A stretch of DNA of 6,584 nt from Bacillota bacterium (GCA_023389295.1 JAEWEO010000297.1:1-6584), one strand, 5' to 3'. Shown: positions 1 through 6,536, counted from the stretch's first letter. Numbers and translations: made by a program. The notes: generated by a model not told the origin, from the letters alone.

Positions 1-43
1 TACTCTTTTTCCAGTACTCATCTTTGCTATGCTTTGCTATCAT
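1..43 (-). CDS. Start of an unidentified gene downstream of the permeases (partial, runs off the left edge)
   Basis: Only the first 14 codons are in the window; they read MIAKHSKDEYWKKS. The ATG at 43-41 is 5 nt after the stop of permease 2. An AAAGGA motif at 57-52 lies 8 nt upstream and overlaps the end of the permease gene, which is a good ribosome binding site and suggests translational coupling. A second ATG at 21-19 in another frame has a poorer upstream sequence, so I prefer the first. The product cannot be identified from 14 residues. In this type of operon the gene after the permeases often encodes a glycoside hydrolase or other sugar-processing enzyme, but that is inference from context only. 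It is very probably cotranscribed with the transporter. Confidence 0.6.
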   Translation of the reverse strand, partial: MIAKHSKDEYWKKS

Positions 44-48
44 CTTTC

Positions 49-879
49 TTATCCTTTAATTGCCCCATCGGTAATGCCTTTTAATATCTGCTTCTGGAAA
101 ATTGCATAAAATAGAATAACCGGTATTGCAGACAGAATCAAAGCACTCAGGATAGCTGACCAGTCACTACTATATTGACCGAATAAGGTATTCGTGGACA
201 ATAGCAAACTGTACTTTTTATTCTTTGAAATTGTAATGAGTGGCAGTAAGAAATCATTCCAAACCCATAATACATTGGTGATGCAAATAGTTGCCGTGAT
301 CGGCTTTAGCATCGGCAATATAATTAAGAAAAATGTTTTGAGGTTACTGCAGCCATCAATTCCTGCCGCTTCCTCAAGTTCAAAGGGTATTCCCTTGACA
401 AAACCGTGATAGAGAAAAATAGCCATACTGACTCCAAGTCCTGAGTAGACAAAGGATAGACCGATCAACGAGTTCTTTATATGTAGTGTCAATATTACCT
501 TATACAAGGGAATCATGATAGAACTGAATGGTATCAGCATAGAGAAGACGAAGAGTCCAAAAAGGAAGGAGGACAGCCTTGTTTTCGTCCTGCTAAGTCT
601 CCAACCTGCCAAAGCGGAAAATAGTATTATCATGGAAACACTTAAAAAGGACAATAATACTGTATTTAAAAAGCTTCGCAAATAATTCATCTTCTCAATC
701 GTACGTTGATAATTATCAAATGTTAAAGAAGTCGGAGGTGACATTACGTTTGTTAGGAGCTCCCCATTTGTCTTAAAGGAATTCATCAAGGCCATCAGTA
801 GCGAAAACAGCCAGAAGAAGGAAAGCACCACCAGACCGGTATATACAAGGATACTATTTATCAGACGTTTCTTTTTCAT
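49..879 (-). CDS. CUT1-family sugar ABC transporter permease 2 (UgpE/MalG/LplC-like, COG0395 type)
   Basis: This 276-residue inner subunit of a carbohydrate importer should form the transmembrane channel with the permease encoded just upstream. Hydrophobic segments lie at about residues 9-33, 69-94, 104-129, 136-159, 190-213 and 241-264, six spans as expected for this family. The cytoplasmic EAA loop that contacts the ATPase is clear at about 169-191 (EEAAGIDG, then the ILP motif). The basic MKKKR start and the length are normal. The ATG shares its A with the TAA stop of permease 1 (TAATG), and AAAGGAG at 897-891 lies 11 nt upstream, so the two permeases are probably translationally coupled and made in equal amounts. 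No frameshift or missing motif is seen. The family assignment is secure; the sugar is unknown. Confidence 0.93.
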   Translation of the reverse strand: MKKKRLINSILVYTGLVVLSFFWLFSLLMALMNSFKTNGELLTNVMSPPTSLTFDNYQRTIEKMNYLRSFLNTVLLSFLSVSMIILFSALAGWRLSRTKTRLSSFLFGLFVFSMLIPFSSIMIPLYKVILTLHIKNSLIGLSFVYSGLGVSMAIFLYHGFVKGIPFELEEAAGIDGCSNLKTFFLIILPMLKPITATICITNVLWVWNDFLLPLITISKNKKYSLLLSTNTLFGQYSSDWSAILSALILSAIPVILFYAIFQKQILKGITDGAIKG

Positions 880-1757
880 TATAATTCCTGCTCCTTTCTC
901 TTCATGATCCGTAATTGGATTATCGTAATAAGAAAGATAACCAGAAATAATACCGTAGACTTTGCTGTCGCATAGCCGTACCTACTATTTCCGGTAAAGG
1001 CTTCCTCGTAAATATTAATCGCAACGGATTGCGTTGCCCTTCCCGGACCTCCTCCGGTTAAGGAATAGATTACATCAAATACCTGAAATGTTGAATTCAG
1101 CGTCCAAAATAGACAGATAGTGAGCGCCGGTAAAATCATAGGAAAGGTTATCTTCCAGAAGCTTTGCCAGGCATTTGCTCCGTCTAGTGCAGCAGACTCC
1201 TTCAAATTAACCGGAACGCCCTGCAATCCCGCCATATAGATGATCATTAGGTAGCCTACGATTCCCCAGGAGGATACAATGATAATTGCTAGAAAGGCGT
1301 ATTTGGGGTTCCCGATCCAAGACTTATCAAGGAAGGTCATCCCCCAATGGTCTGCCATATAATAGAGAACCTTCGTAAAGATGAAGTTCCACATATATCC
1401 GCCGATGATCATACTGATCATATTGGGCATATAAAAAAGAGTTCGAAAAAATCCTCTTGCCCTGCTTCGACTCTCGATGGTAACCGCAAGCCCTAGTGCA
1501 AAGATATTCGCGACAAACAGCATCACCAGTACATATTTACTGGTAAATAGGATCGATTTCCAAAAATTTATATCCCCAAAGATTTCTATAAAATTGCTCA
1601 TACCAATAAATTGATAGTCCCGATTTAGTCCGTTCCAGTCCGTCATAGCGTATACTATCCCGATGATTGCCGGATAAAGCTTAAAGATAAAGTATACGAT
1701 AAAAGCGGGGGCAACAAATAATAAAAGACTTAAGTTTTCCCTTTTTTTCTTTGTCAT
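879..1757 (-). CDS. CUT1-family sugar ABC transporter permease 1 (UgpA/MalF/LplB-like, COG1175 type)
   Basis: This is the other membrane subunit of the sugar importer, 292 residues from the start chosen here. It begins MTKKKRENLS, followed by a first membrane span at about 11-36, then spans near 70-95, 105-128, 155-178, 203-225 and 264-285. The EAA loop is at about 187-210 (ESAALDGA, then FPMILP). The GGGPGRATQS stretch at 235-244 is typical of the MalF/UgpA side of CUT1 transporters. An in-frame ATG at 1805 would add 16 residues, but it has only a weak upstream site, and that extension overlaps one arm of an inverted repeat. The ATG at 1757 has AAGGAG at 1772-1767 with 9 nt spacing, so I use it. 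The gene follows the binding-protein gene by 107 nt and overlaps permease 2 by one base. Substrate unknown. Confidence 0.92.
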   Translation of the reverse strand: MTKKKRENLSLLLFVAPAFIVYFIFKLYPAIIGIVYAMTDWNGLNRDYQFIGMSNFIEIFGDINFWKSILFTSKYVLVMLFVANIFALGLAVTIESRSRARGFFRTLFYMPNMISMIIGGYMWNFIFTKVLYYMADHWGMTFLDKSWIGNPKYAFLAIIIVSSWGIVGYLMIIYMAGLQGVPVNLKESAALDGANAWQSFWKITFPMILPALTICLFWTLNSTFQVFDVIYSLTGGGPGRATQSVAINIYEEAFTGNSRYGYATAKSTVLFLVIFLITIIQLRIMKRKEQEL

Positions 1758-1766
1758 TCCTATGAT

Positions 1767-1772
1767 CTCCTT
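1767..1772 (-). promoter_or_regulatory. Ribosome binding site that decides the start of permease 1
   Basis: The motif AAGGAG on the minus strand lies 9 nt before the ATG at 1757. The alternative upstream ATG at 1805 has no comparable motif. This supports a protein of 292 rather than 308 residues. Confidence 0.75.
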
Positions 1773-1780
1773 AATGAAAG

Positions 1781-1852
1781 GCTGCTGCAAAATCCTTCCT
1801 CTCATTCCACAAATGTATTAGGTAATTGCGAAATTTTTGAATTTGCAGCAGC
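1781..1852 (-). repeat. 11-bp inverted repeat (possible mRNA stem-loop) between the binding-protein and permease genes
   Basis: The arms are GCTGCTGCAAA at 1781-1791 and its exact reverse complement TTTGCAGCAGC at 1842-1852, with 50 nt between them. In the minus-strand transcript they can form a GC-containing 11-bp stem starting 12 nt after the stop codon of the binding-protein gene and ending 8 nt before the ribosome binding site of permease 1. Only a short, broken U-rich stretch (CUUUCAUU) follows the stem, so a full terminator is unlikely. In maltose-type operons, hairpins at this place protect the binding-protein mRNA or reduce read-through so that the binding protein is made in excess. 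That role here is inference. Confidence 0.6.
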
Positions 1853-1864
1853 TCTATATAAAAT

Positions 1865-3190
1865 TTATTGATTTAATTTATTAGCTTCTTTGAATACCTT
1901 ATCGAGATACTTGATGATATCTTCCTTGGTAATGGAGCCAACATAGTATTCCTGTAATAATTTGCCCTGTTCATCCGTAACAGAGGACGGCAATACCAGA
2001 TCCTGATAGGAACGTCCTGCTTCCACATATTCGTAAGCTTCCTTTACCCAGGAGGTAGTCTCATAATTGTGAACGGTTGCAACCGGATTAAAGGAACAGG
2101 ACTGGAACAAAGCAGATGAGTCCTTATCATCCATAACATAATTAGCAAACTTTAGTGCAATGTCTAAATTATCACTCTCAGGATATACTCCAATGGTAGT
2201 AGAGGTTGAAAGGTTGATTAAGGTACTGTCTTGATTGTTCGTAATCGGAAGCGCATATACTCCCATATTCATATCCGGATTCGTTGTCATAATGGTATTG
2301 GAAGCCCAGGTTCCCTGCACATACATTGCTGCCTTACCATTTGCAAAGTCTGCACTACCTGCTTCGCTACCTTCTTCCATAGCTCGGTCCGTACCATTTT
2401 GCATGATGACATCAATCACCTGAAAAATATCGCTGATTTCTTCATATGAAGCATTGTCGCTGTACATGCGATCCAACCAATCCGGTACCTCGCCAGATAC
2501 CTTACCTCCAATGGTAAGAGCTGTCATTAGCTGAGGAACCCATTGCTCCTGAAATGCTAATAAGAATGGTGTGTAGCCCTTTTCTTTCAATACATTACAT
2601 ACATTGATTAATTCATCTAGCGTATTCGGTACCTTTAGATTACATTCATCGAAAATATCCTTATTATAGAGAACCCCCCATGCAGTGCTCTCAATCGGGA
2701 TCGCCATTACTTTTTTATCTAAAGAAACGGTATCTCTGACATTTTCATATAACTTTGCAGCAAATGCTTCTCCGGACAGATCTGCAAGATATCCTGCCTC
2801 GGAATAGGTCTTAATATTATTACTATGTATGGTGTAAAGATCCGGAGCGTCATCTCCGGTCAAACGTGCCTGCAATACGCTCTCATACTGGTCGGAGCTT
2901 GGCATCTCTAAGTTTACCTTTACCTTAATATTTTCTTCGGTTAACATTTTTTCTTCGAACTGCTTGCAATAAGTTTCCCACTGGTCCATATACTGCGGAA
3001 AGCTCATCATAATGTTTAGCTCTACCTCTCTTTGTTCCTCCGTTTGGGACTTATCCTCCGTCTGCTTGGAACCACCCTCCTTCGGCGCATCACCAGAAGT
3101 ATCGTCGGTATTCTTTCCTGCGCATGCAGTTAATGTAAATACCATGACTACTGCTAACATCAGGGATAGTAATTTCTTCATTGCGTTCAT
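1865..3190 (-). CDS. Extracellular sugar-binding lipoprotein of a CUT1 ABC transporter (family 1 solute-binding protein)
   Basis: This 441-residue protein should sit on the outer face of the membrane, bind a carbohydrate and deliver it to the two permeases. The start chosen is the ATG at 3190, which has GAGGAGG at 3203-3197 with 6 nt spacing. The signal sequence MNAMKKLLSLMLAVVMVFTLTAC ends in a lipobox (LTAC) with the lipidated cysteine at residue 23. A Ser/Thr/Asp/Glu/Lys-rich linker follows to about residue 55. The mature part shows typical family 1 features: DDAPDLYTIHSN near 112-123, an AIPIESTAWGVLYNKDIF stretch near 163-180, the VPNTLDEL segment, and NGKAAMYVQGTWA near 283-295 with the aromatic residues often used for stacking on sugars. 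The length is normal for the family. It lies 105 nt after the response regulator gene. The substrate cannot be assigned. Confidence 0.93.
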   Translation of the reverse strand: MNAMKKLLSLMLAVVMVFTLTACAGKNTDDTSGDAPKEGGSKQTEDKSQTEEQREVELNIMMSFPQYMDQWETYCKQFEEKMLTEENIKVKVNLEMPSSDQYESVLQARLTGDDAPDLYTIHSNNIKTYSEAGYLADLSGEAFAAKLYENVRDTVSLDKKVMAIPIESTAWGVLYNKDIFDECNLKVPNTLDELINVCNVLKEKGYTPFLLAFQEQWVPQLMTALTIGGKVSGEVPDWLDRMYSDNASYEEISDIFQVIDVIMQNGTDRAMEEGSEAGSADFANGKAAMYVQGTWASNTIMTTNPDMNMGVYALPITNNQDSTLINLSTSTTIGVYPESDNLDIALKFANYVMDDKDSSALFQSCSFNPVATVHNYETTSWVKEAYEYVEAGRSYQDLVLPSSVTDEQGKLLQEYYVGSITKEDIIKYLDKVFKEANKLNQ

Positions 3191-3196
3191 ATTGAC

Positions 3197-3203
3197 CCTC
3201 CTC
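3197..3203 (-). promoter_or_regulatory. Ribosome binding site that decides the start of the binding protein
   Basis: GAGGAGG lies 6 nt before the ATG at 3190. A longer reading frame opens at a TTG at 3205, but that TTG lies inside this site and so is not a credible start. The ATG at 3181 would be 15 nt away, which is too far. Confidence 0.8.
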
Positions 3204-3222
3204 AATTATAATTTTATTCTCC

Positions 3223-3246
3223 TACCGTATTTTTTTATTTACGGTA
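3223..3246 (-). repeat. 7-bp inverted repeat in the leader of the binding-protein gene
   Basis: TACCGTA at 3223-3229 and TACGGTA at 3240-3246 are perfect reverse complements around a 10-nt loop that is all A on the transcript side except for one U. It lies 33-56 nt upstream of the ATG, close to the transcription start predicted from the candidate -10 box. It could be a 5' UTR stem-loop that stabilises the message, or a regulator-binding dyad. The sequence shows the repeat; either function is inference. It is not a catabolite-responsive element by consensus. Confidence 0.45.
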
Positions 3247-3251
3247 TCTAC

Positions 3252-3286
3252 ATCATAACGGATGGGTAATAAAATTACATTTTCAA
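3252..3286 (-). promoter_or_regulatory. Candidate promoter and operator region of the transporter genes
   Basis: On the minus strand a TATGAT box (3257-3252) is a good -10 match about 62 nt before the ATG of the binding protein. A TTGAAA hexamer at 3286-3281 is 23 nt from it, too far for a standard -35, and the sequence at the correct spacing (ATGTAA) is poor. Activator-dependent promoters often look like this, which fits control by the AraC-type regulator encoded next door. A 13-bp palindrome, GTAATAAAATTAC, at 3266-3278 overlaps the -35/spacer region and could bind a regulator. This is prediction by eye. Confidence 0.3.
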
Positions 3287-3295
3287 ATCAAAGCT

Positions 3296-4405
3296 TTATT
3301 TATTGTCAATAATTAAACCTCTGATATCACCCGGTGTTTTACCAAAGAATTTCTTAAACGTTTTATAAAAATGAGCTTGATCCAGATAACCCACCATCTC
3401 ACCTACCTCTTTAATCGGTACCCTGTACTCAAGGATCAGCTGCTTCGCCCGTTCCATCCGAAGAGCTGTCAGATATTCAGAAAAGCCTTTTCCCGTAGCT
3501 GCCTTAAAGGCCTTACTCAGATATTCCTTACTGACATAGAAGTTTAACGCGGTAAGCTCTAAGGTTATGCTCTGCGTATAATGTTCTTCTATGAATTTCT
3601 GTATTTTACCGATATCTAGACGATTCCGGTTTTTGTTATATTCCATTAATTGCTCTATTGCCAAACAATAGAGACTTTCTATGTAGCTCATCATTTCTTT
3701 TAGAGAGCTGTCACCGCTGAATACAAAGGTTGCTTCATTCGCCTTTAATAAGTCCTTCGGGGCAAAATCTCTGCTCAGTATAAATTGCTCCAAGCTATTG
3801 ATTAAGGTGTAATAAATACAAACCATCGTACCCTTAGGCGGATGTTCTCCCTCTTTCTGTATGACCAGTCGACAGATCTCTGAACACTTTTGCTTAATGA
3901 TCTGCACATCCAGAGATTTTAAAGAATCACTTAAATTCTCAATAAGAGAATAGTATGTGCCTGCCCAAGAGGTATTTAGAAAACCACCCTCAAGGCTCTT
4001 GATCTCATTTTTGATTACCTGGCGTTCCTTCAACACCTCGATGCAGCTTCCCAGTTGCTTGTTTAACTCCTCCTGCTTAATTGGCTTAAGCAGATAATCT
4101 AGTGCATCAAGCTTTAGTGCACTCCGAATATAGGTATAATCATCATAGCCGCTGATAAAGATTACCGGCGTATTGTTCTTTTCTTTACGCAGGATTTCCA
4201 TCAGTTCGATGCCATTTAAATGTGGCATTTTAACATCGGTTAGGATGATGTCCGGAGATAATAAGCGGATTAACTCCAAGCCGTATTCTCCATCCGAGGC
4301 TTCTCCGGCTACCTCTAACTCCAACCCTTCCCAGTCAGCCAGAGATTTGATTACTTCTCTCGTCCAAGGCTCATCATCAATGATAATCACTTTATAAACT
4401 GCCAT
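3296..4405 (-). CDS. YesN-type response regulator with an AraC-family DNA-binding domain
   Basis: This 369-residue cytoplasmic transcription factor is the partner of the kinase encoded just upstream. Residues 1-120 form a CheY-like receiver: acidic pair D10-D11, phosphoacceptor D57 in LTDVKMP, S85 in FISGYDDY, and K107 in YLLKPIK. A middle linker of about 140 residues has no recognisable motif. Residues 263-369 form an AraC/XylS domain with two helix-turn-helix units; the second contains VGYLDQAHFYKTFKKFFGKTPGDIR, the family signature. The ATG at 4405 is 9 nt after AGGAGG at 4420-4415. A TTG one codon earlier is also possible but less likely. The start overlaps the end of the kinase gene by 14 nt, indicating translational coupling. 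It probably activates the transporter genes that follow; this is inferred from gene order. Confidence 0.93.
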   Translation of the reverse strand: MAVYKVIIIDDEPWTREVIKSLADWEGLELEVAGEASDGEYGLELIRLLSPDIILTDVKMPHLNGIELMEILRKEKNNTPVIFISGYDDYTYIRSALKLDALDYLLKPIKQEELNKQLGSCIEVLKERQVIKNEIKSLEGGFLNTSWAGTYYSLIENLSDSLKSLDVQIIKQKCSEICRLVIQKEGEHPPKGTMVCIYYTLINSLEQFILSRDFAPKDLLKANEATFVFSGDSSLKEMMSYIESLYCLAIEQLMEYNKNRNRLDIGKIQKFIEEHYTQSITLELTALNFYVSKEYLSKAFKAATGKGFSEYLTALRMERAKQLILEYRVPIKEVGEMVGYLDQAHFYKTFKKFFGKTPGDIRGLIIDNK

Positions 4406-6164
4406 CAATCACATCCTCCTTTACAGCCTCAGCTAACAACGAGACGACCGTCCCCTCTCCATAGGTACTTTTGATTGTAACCCCATACTTCTCTTTTCCA
4501 TATGTTAAACGAATACGGGAATTCACATTGCATAACCCGATATGTACACTCCTTTTGAGTGCTTTCTCAGTATCATTATTTAAGCTCTCCCGTATTTCTT
4601 CCAAACGTTCTTTTGTAATCCCAATGCCGTTATCCTCCATAGTGATTAAGAGATCTGTTTCTTCTATAAGCATTACGGTTAGTAGAATACGCCACTCCCC
4701 TGTTTTATTTGTGAGTCCATGCTCCAAGCTATTCTCTATAAGCGGCTGAAGAATTAACTTTGGAATAAGATAATCATACAATTCTTCCGGTATCCTTATC
4801 TCCAGATTGATCTTATTTCCAAATCGTTCGTTCTGTATGGTAAGATAGGACTTAAAATACTGTATTTCTTCTCTTAAGCACACCATTTCATTCGAAAACT
4901 TTAAGGAATATCTCATGATATCCCCCAAAGCTGTCGTAATATTATAAATAAGCGGAACCTTATGCTTTAAGGCCATACCTCCAATCACCTGAAGGGTGTT
5001 ATACATAAAATGAGGATTGATTTGGGCTTGTAAAGCTCTAATTTGCGCTTCTCTTTTTTCTATTTTTGTATGGTATTCCTGTTCAATCAGCCTTTTATTA
5101 CGCTCTAGCATGGCAGCAAAGCTATCCTGCAGGATACCGATTTCATCTCTTCGTTCCTTTGCTATAACATCGGAATAATCATCGATCGTAATCGTACGCA
5201 TCTTCTCCGACAACTCAATGATTGGTTTACTAAACACTCTGGAAAATAAGATTGATACTAAGGTTGAAATAAGAACTGCTGCCATACCGACTGCGATACC
5301 TGCAAATATGGTACTTCTTAAGGCTTCTACTATGGAACTGTTAGGAACAGTCATCAAAATCTTTAATTTTCCGCCCTTCACATCACGGAAGAACCAAAAG
5401 CTTCCATCCTGATAAATCTCCTGTGCCTCTGACTTCTCCAGCTTATGCAATATGGAAGCCAGCTGCTCCTGTTTAAAATCGGCTCCTATCCCGTACTCTG
5501 CTTCAATTAGTTCCGATTGATCATTATAAATCAAAATGGATTCATCCCTCGTCGTCTGTATATCCTCCAAGATATCCTGAAGCTCATAGGGACGAAGCTT
5601 CATCTTAATTAGCACCATTGGTTTTTTATCGCTAAAATTATAAATTTGATGTGCTACGATAATTTCCTTCTCTGTTCGAAGAAAAACGATATTCGTTTGA
5701 AGTTTATTCTCTCTTTGCTCCCATTGCTCTAATTTATCACCGATATTTTCCACCCCCGCACCGGAACGCTTTGCAACGAGAACCTCATCATTTGCAAAAT
5801 TGTATATCTCCATGGAGTTTATATTTTTATCCATACTAATTGTTTCATTAAGCGCAGAAATTAACTCTAGCTTTGATTTATAATCCAAGTCTGAATTCTT
5901 AGTACACCAGGTCGTTATATGACTTCGGATGTCTTTATTAACCTCAAACTCATAAAACTGATCCGAATAATTCTTTACCTCTAGGTTTAACCGGTCTTGC
6001 AGCCATCTTATACTCATTCTCCGATTATAGATCAGCTGTTCCCTCATGGTATTATAGGTAATGATGCCGGCAATTGATGTGATGATGATAACCAGCAATA
6101 CTGAAAAAACCATGATTCCTATAAATAGCCTCTTACGTATGGACGGATCCTTTGTTCTCTTCAT
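4392..6164 (-). CDS. YesM-type membrane sensor histidine kinase (HPK7/LytS-like)
   Basis: This 590-residue sensor should autophosphorylate on histidine in response to an extracellular signal and pass the phosphate to the adjacent regulator. It has a basic N-terminus, a membrane span at about 12-36, an extracellular region of some 245 residues (37-283, probably a double Cache sensor fold by family analogy), a second span at about 286-309, and a HAMP domain at about 310-362. A His_kinase domain carries H385 in QINPHFMYNTLQ. The C-terminal ATPase domain has an N box (LILQPLIENSLEHGL, N478), a G1 box (DNGIGI, 511-516) and a G2-like motif (HIGLCNVNSRI, 541-551). All key residues are present. The ATG at 6164 lacks a clear ribosome binding site, and an in-frame TGA upstream rules out a longer protein. 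A start at Met18 is possible but would cut off the basic N-terminus. Confidence 0.92.
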   Translation of the reverse strand: MKRTKDPSIRKRLFIGIMVFSVLLVIIITSIAGIITYNTMREQLIYNRRMSIRWLQDRLNLEVKNYSDQFYEFEVNKDIRSHITTWCTKNSDLDYKSKLELISALNETISMDKNINSMEIYNFANDEVLVAKRSGAGVENIGDKLEQWEQRENKLQTNIVFLRTEKEIIVAHQIYNFSDKKPMVLIKMKLRPYELQDILEDIQTTRDESILIYNDQSELIEAEYGIGADFKQEQLASILHKLEKSEAQEIYQDGSFWFFRDVKGGKLKILMTVPNSSIVEALRSTIFAGIAVGMAAVLISTLVSILFSRVFSKPIIELSEKMRTITIDDYSDVIAKERRDEIGILQDSFAAMLERNKRLIEQEYHTKIEKREAQIRALQAQINPHFMYNTLQVIGGMALKHKVPLIYNITTALGDIMRYSLKFSNEMVCLREEIQYFKSYLTIQNERFGNKINLEIRIPEELYDYLIPKLILQPLIENSLEHGLTNKTGEWRILLTVMLIEETDLLITMEDNGIGITKERLEEIRESLNNDTEKALKRSVHIGLCNVNSRIRLTYGKEKYGVTIKSTYGEGTVVSLLAEAVKEDVIDGSL

Positions 6165-6198
6165 TGTATCTATAACAAATGAGCTTATGAAGTCTCAT
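6133..6198 (-). other. Possible 21-codon leader ORF overlapping the start of the kinase gene
   Basis: An ATG at 6198 follows a purine-rich AGGGGAAAGGAAA stretch, the only plausible ribosome binding site near the kinase start. It opens a reading frame of 21 codons (MRLHKLICYRYNEENKGSVHT) that ends with TAA at 6135-6133, 32 bases inside the kinase gene and in another frame. If translated, it could deliver ribosomes to the kinase ATG by coupling. The peptide resembles nothing I know, and short frames occur by chance, so this is a weak call. Confidence 0.2.
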
Positions 6199-6309
6199 TT
6201 TCCTTTCCCCTATCAACATTTTTATGCATTATCTACAATACCCATCTTAATTTTACTATAATTATTGAAATATTGCATTAATTATCGAAGCAAAAAAGGA
6301 AAAGTGTAA
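6165..6309. other. Non-coding upstream region of the kinase gene
   Basis: This AT-rich stretch separates the kinase from the catalase-like fragment on the opposite strand. A TATAGT hexamer (minus strand, 6260-6255) could be a -10 box for the kinase/regulator genes, but no good -35 box lies at the right distance. The heptamer TGCATTA occurs twice (6225-6231 and 6274-6280) and once inverted just beyond the region (6307-6313). The last two are part of an 8-bp inverted repeat, TTGCATTA/TAATGCAA. No RNA gene or terminator is visible. Confidence 0.35.
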
Positions 6310-6450
6310 TGCAAACTAATTGGCAGTAGAGAAGTGGTACACTTCCAGAGATTTGGTGAAGCCTTAGAGAAAACTAAGGATACACTTAATTCTGAAAATT
6401 ATTATTTCTTCAATCCTGAAATTGATAAGCAATTTTTGAATAAACCGTAG
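6310..6450 (+). pseudogene. C-terminal remnant of a manganese catalase / CotJC-like protein gene
   Basis: An open frame of 46 codons ending in TAG at 6448-6450 includes REVVHFQRFGEALEKT and then SENYYFFNPEIDK. From memory of the family this matches the C-terminal part of manganese-containing catalases and CotJC spore coat proteins, where the histidine in the VVHFQRFGE helix is a manganese ligand. The frame is closed upstream by TAA at 6307-6309 and has no ATG. The only alternative start, a GTG at 6334, has no ribosome binding site. The roughly 150 or more upstream residues of a full protein, with the other metal ligands, are absent: the preceding bases encode nothing similar and run into the kinase promoter region on the other strand. 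It is therefore read as a 5'-truncated, non-functional relic. The family assignment was not checked by a search. Confidence 0.65.
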
Positions 6451-6459
6451 GATATAGAA

Positions 6460-6498
6460 AATTGCCAAGACATAGGAATATAATTTGTCTTGGCAATT
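6460..6498 (+). terminator. Stem-loop, probable rho-independent terminator of the catalase-like remnant
   Basis: The arms AATTGCCAAGACA (6460-6472) and TGTCTTGGCAATT (6486-6498) form a perfect 13-bp stem with a 13-nt loop. On the plus strand it is followed by CTTTTACTATTATTTATT, a T-rich but interrupted tail. It begins 10 nt after the TAG of the catalase-like fragment, the usual place for that gene's terminator. The minus-strand tail is less T-rich, so the plus direction is favoured. Confidence 0.65.
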
Positions 6499-6536
6499 CT
6501 TTTACTATTATTTATTGGTCCAATATTTCTTAGTCC

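Noticed and set aside
1758..1805. 16-residue N-terminal extension of permease 1 starting at the ATG at 1805
   Set aside because: Its upstream sequence is a weak ribosome binding site, whereas the ATG at 1757 has AAGGAG at 9 nt. The extension also contains one arm of the intergenic inverted repeat and does not look like a permease N-terminus.
2231..2449. Short plus-strand open frames inside the binding-protein gene
   Set aside because: They lie opposite a well-supported gene, have no ribosome binding site or domain, and their composition is what an antisense frame gives.
3191..3205. TTG start at 3205 for the binding protein
   Set aside because: The TTG is part of the ribosome binding site for the ATG at 3190, so the five extra residues are an artefact of the open frame.
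3285..3300. AAAGCTTT palindrome at the end of the response regulator gene as a terminator
   Set aside because: The self-complementary stretch is only 8 nt with no loop and no following T-run, so it cannot form a terminator hairpin.
4406..4408. TTG start one codon before the ATG of the response regulator
   Set aside because: It is possible by spacing (6 nt from AGGAGG), but the adjacent ATG is also well spaced and much more commonly used.
6061..6261. Plus-strand 66-codon open frame across the start of the kinase gene
   Set aside because: About half lies antisense to the kinase coding region and the rest is AT-rich low-information sequence. It shows no similarity to the catalase-like fragment further right and no ribosome binding site.
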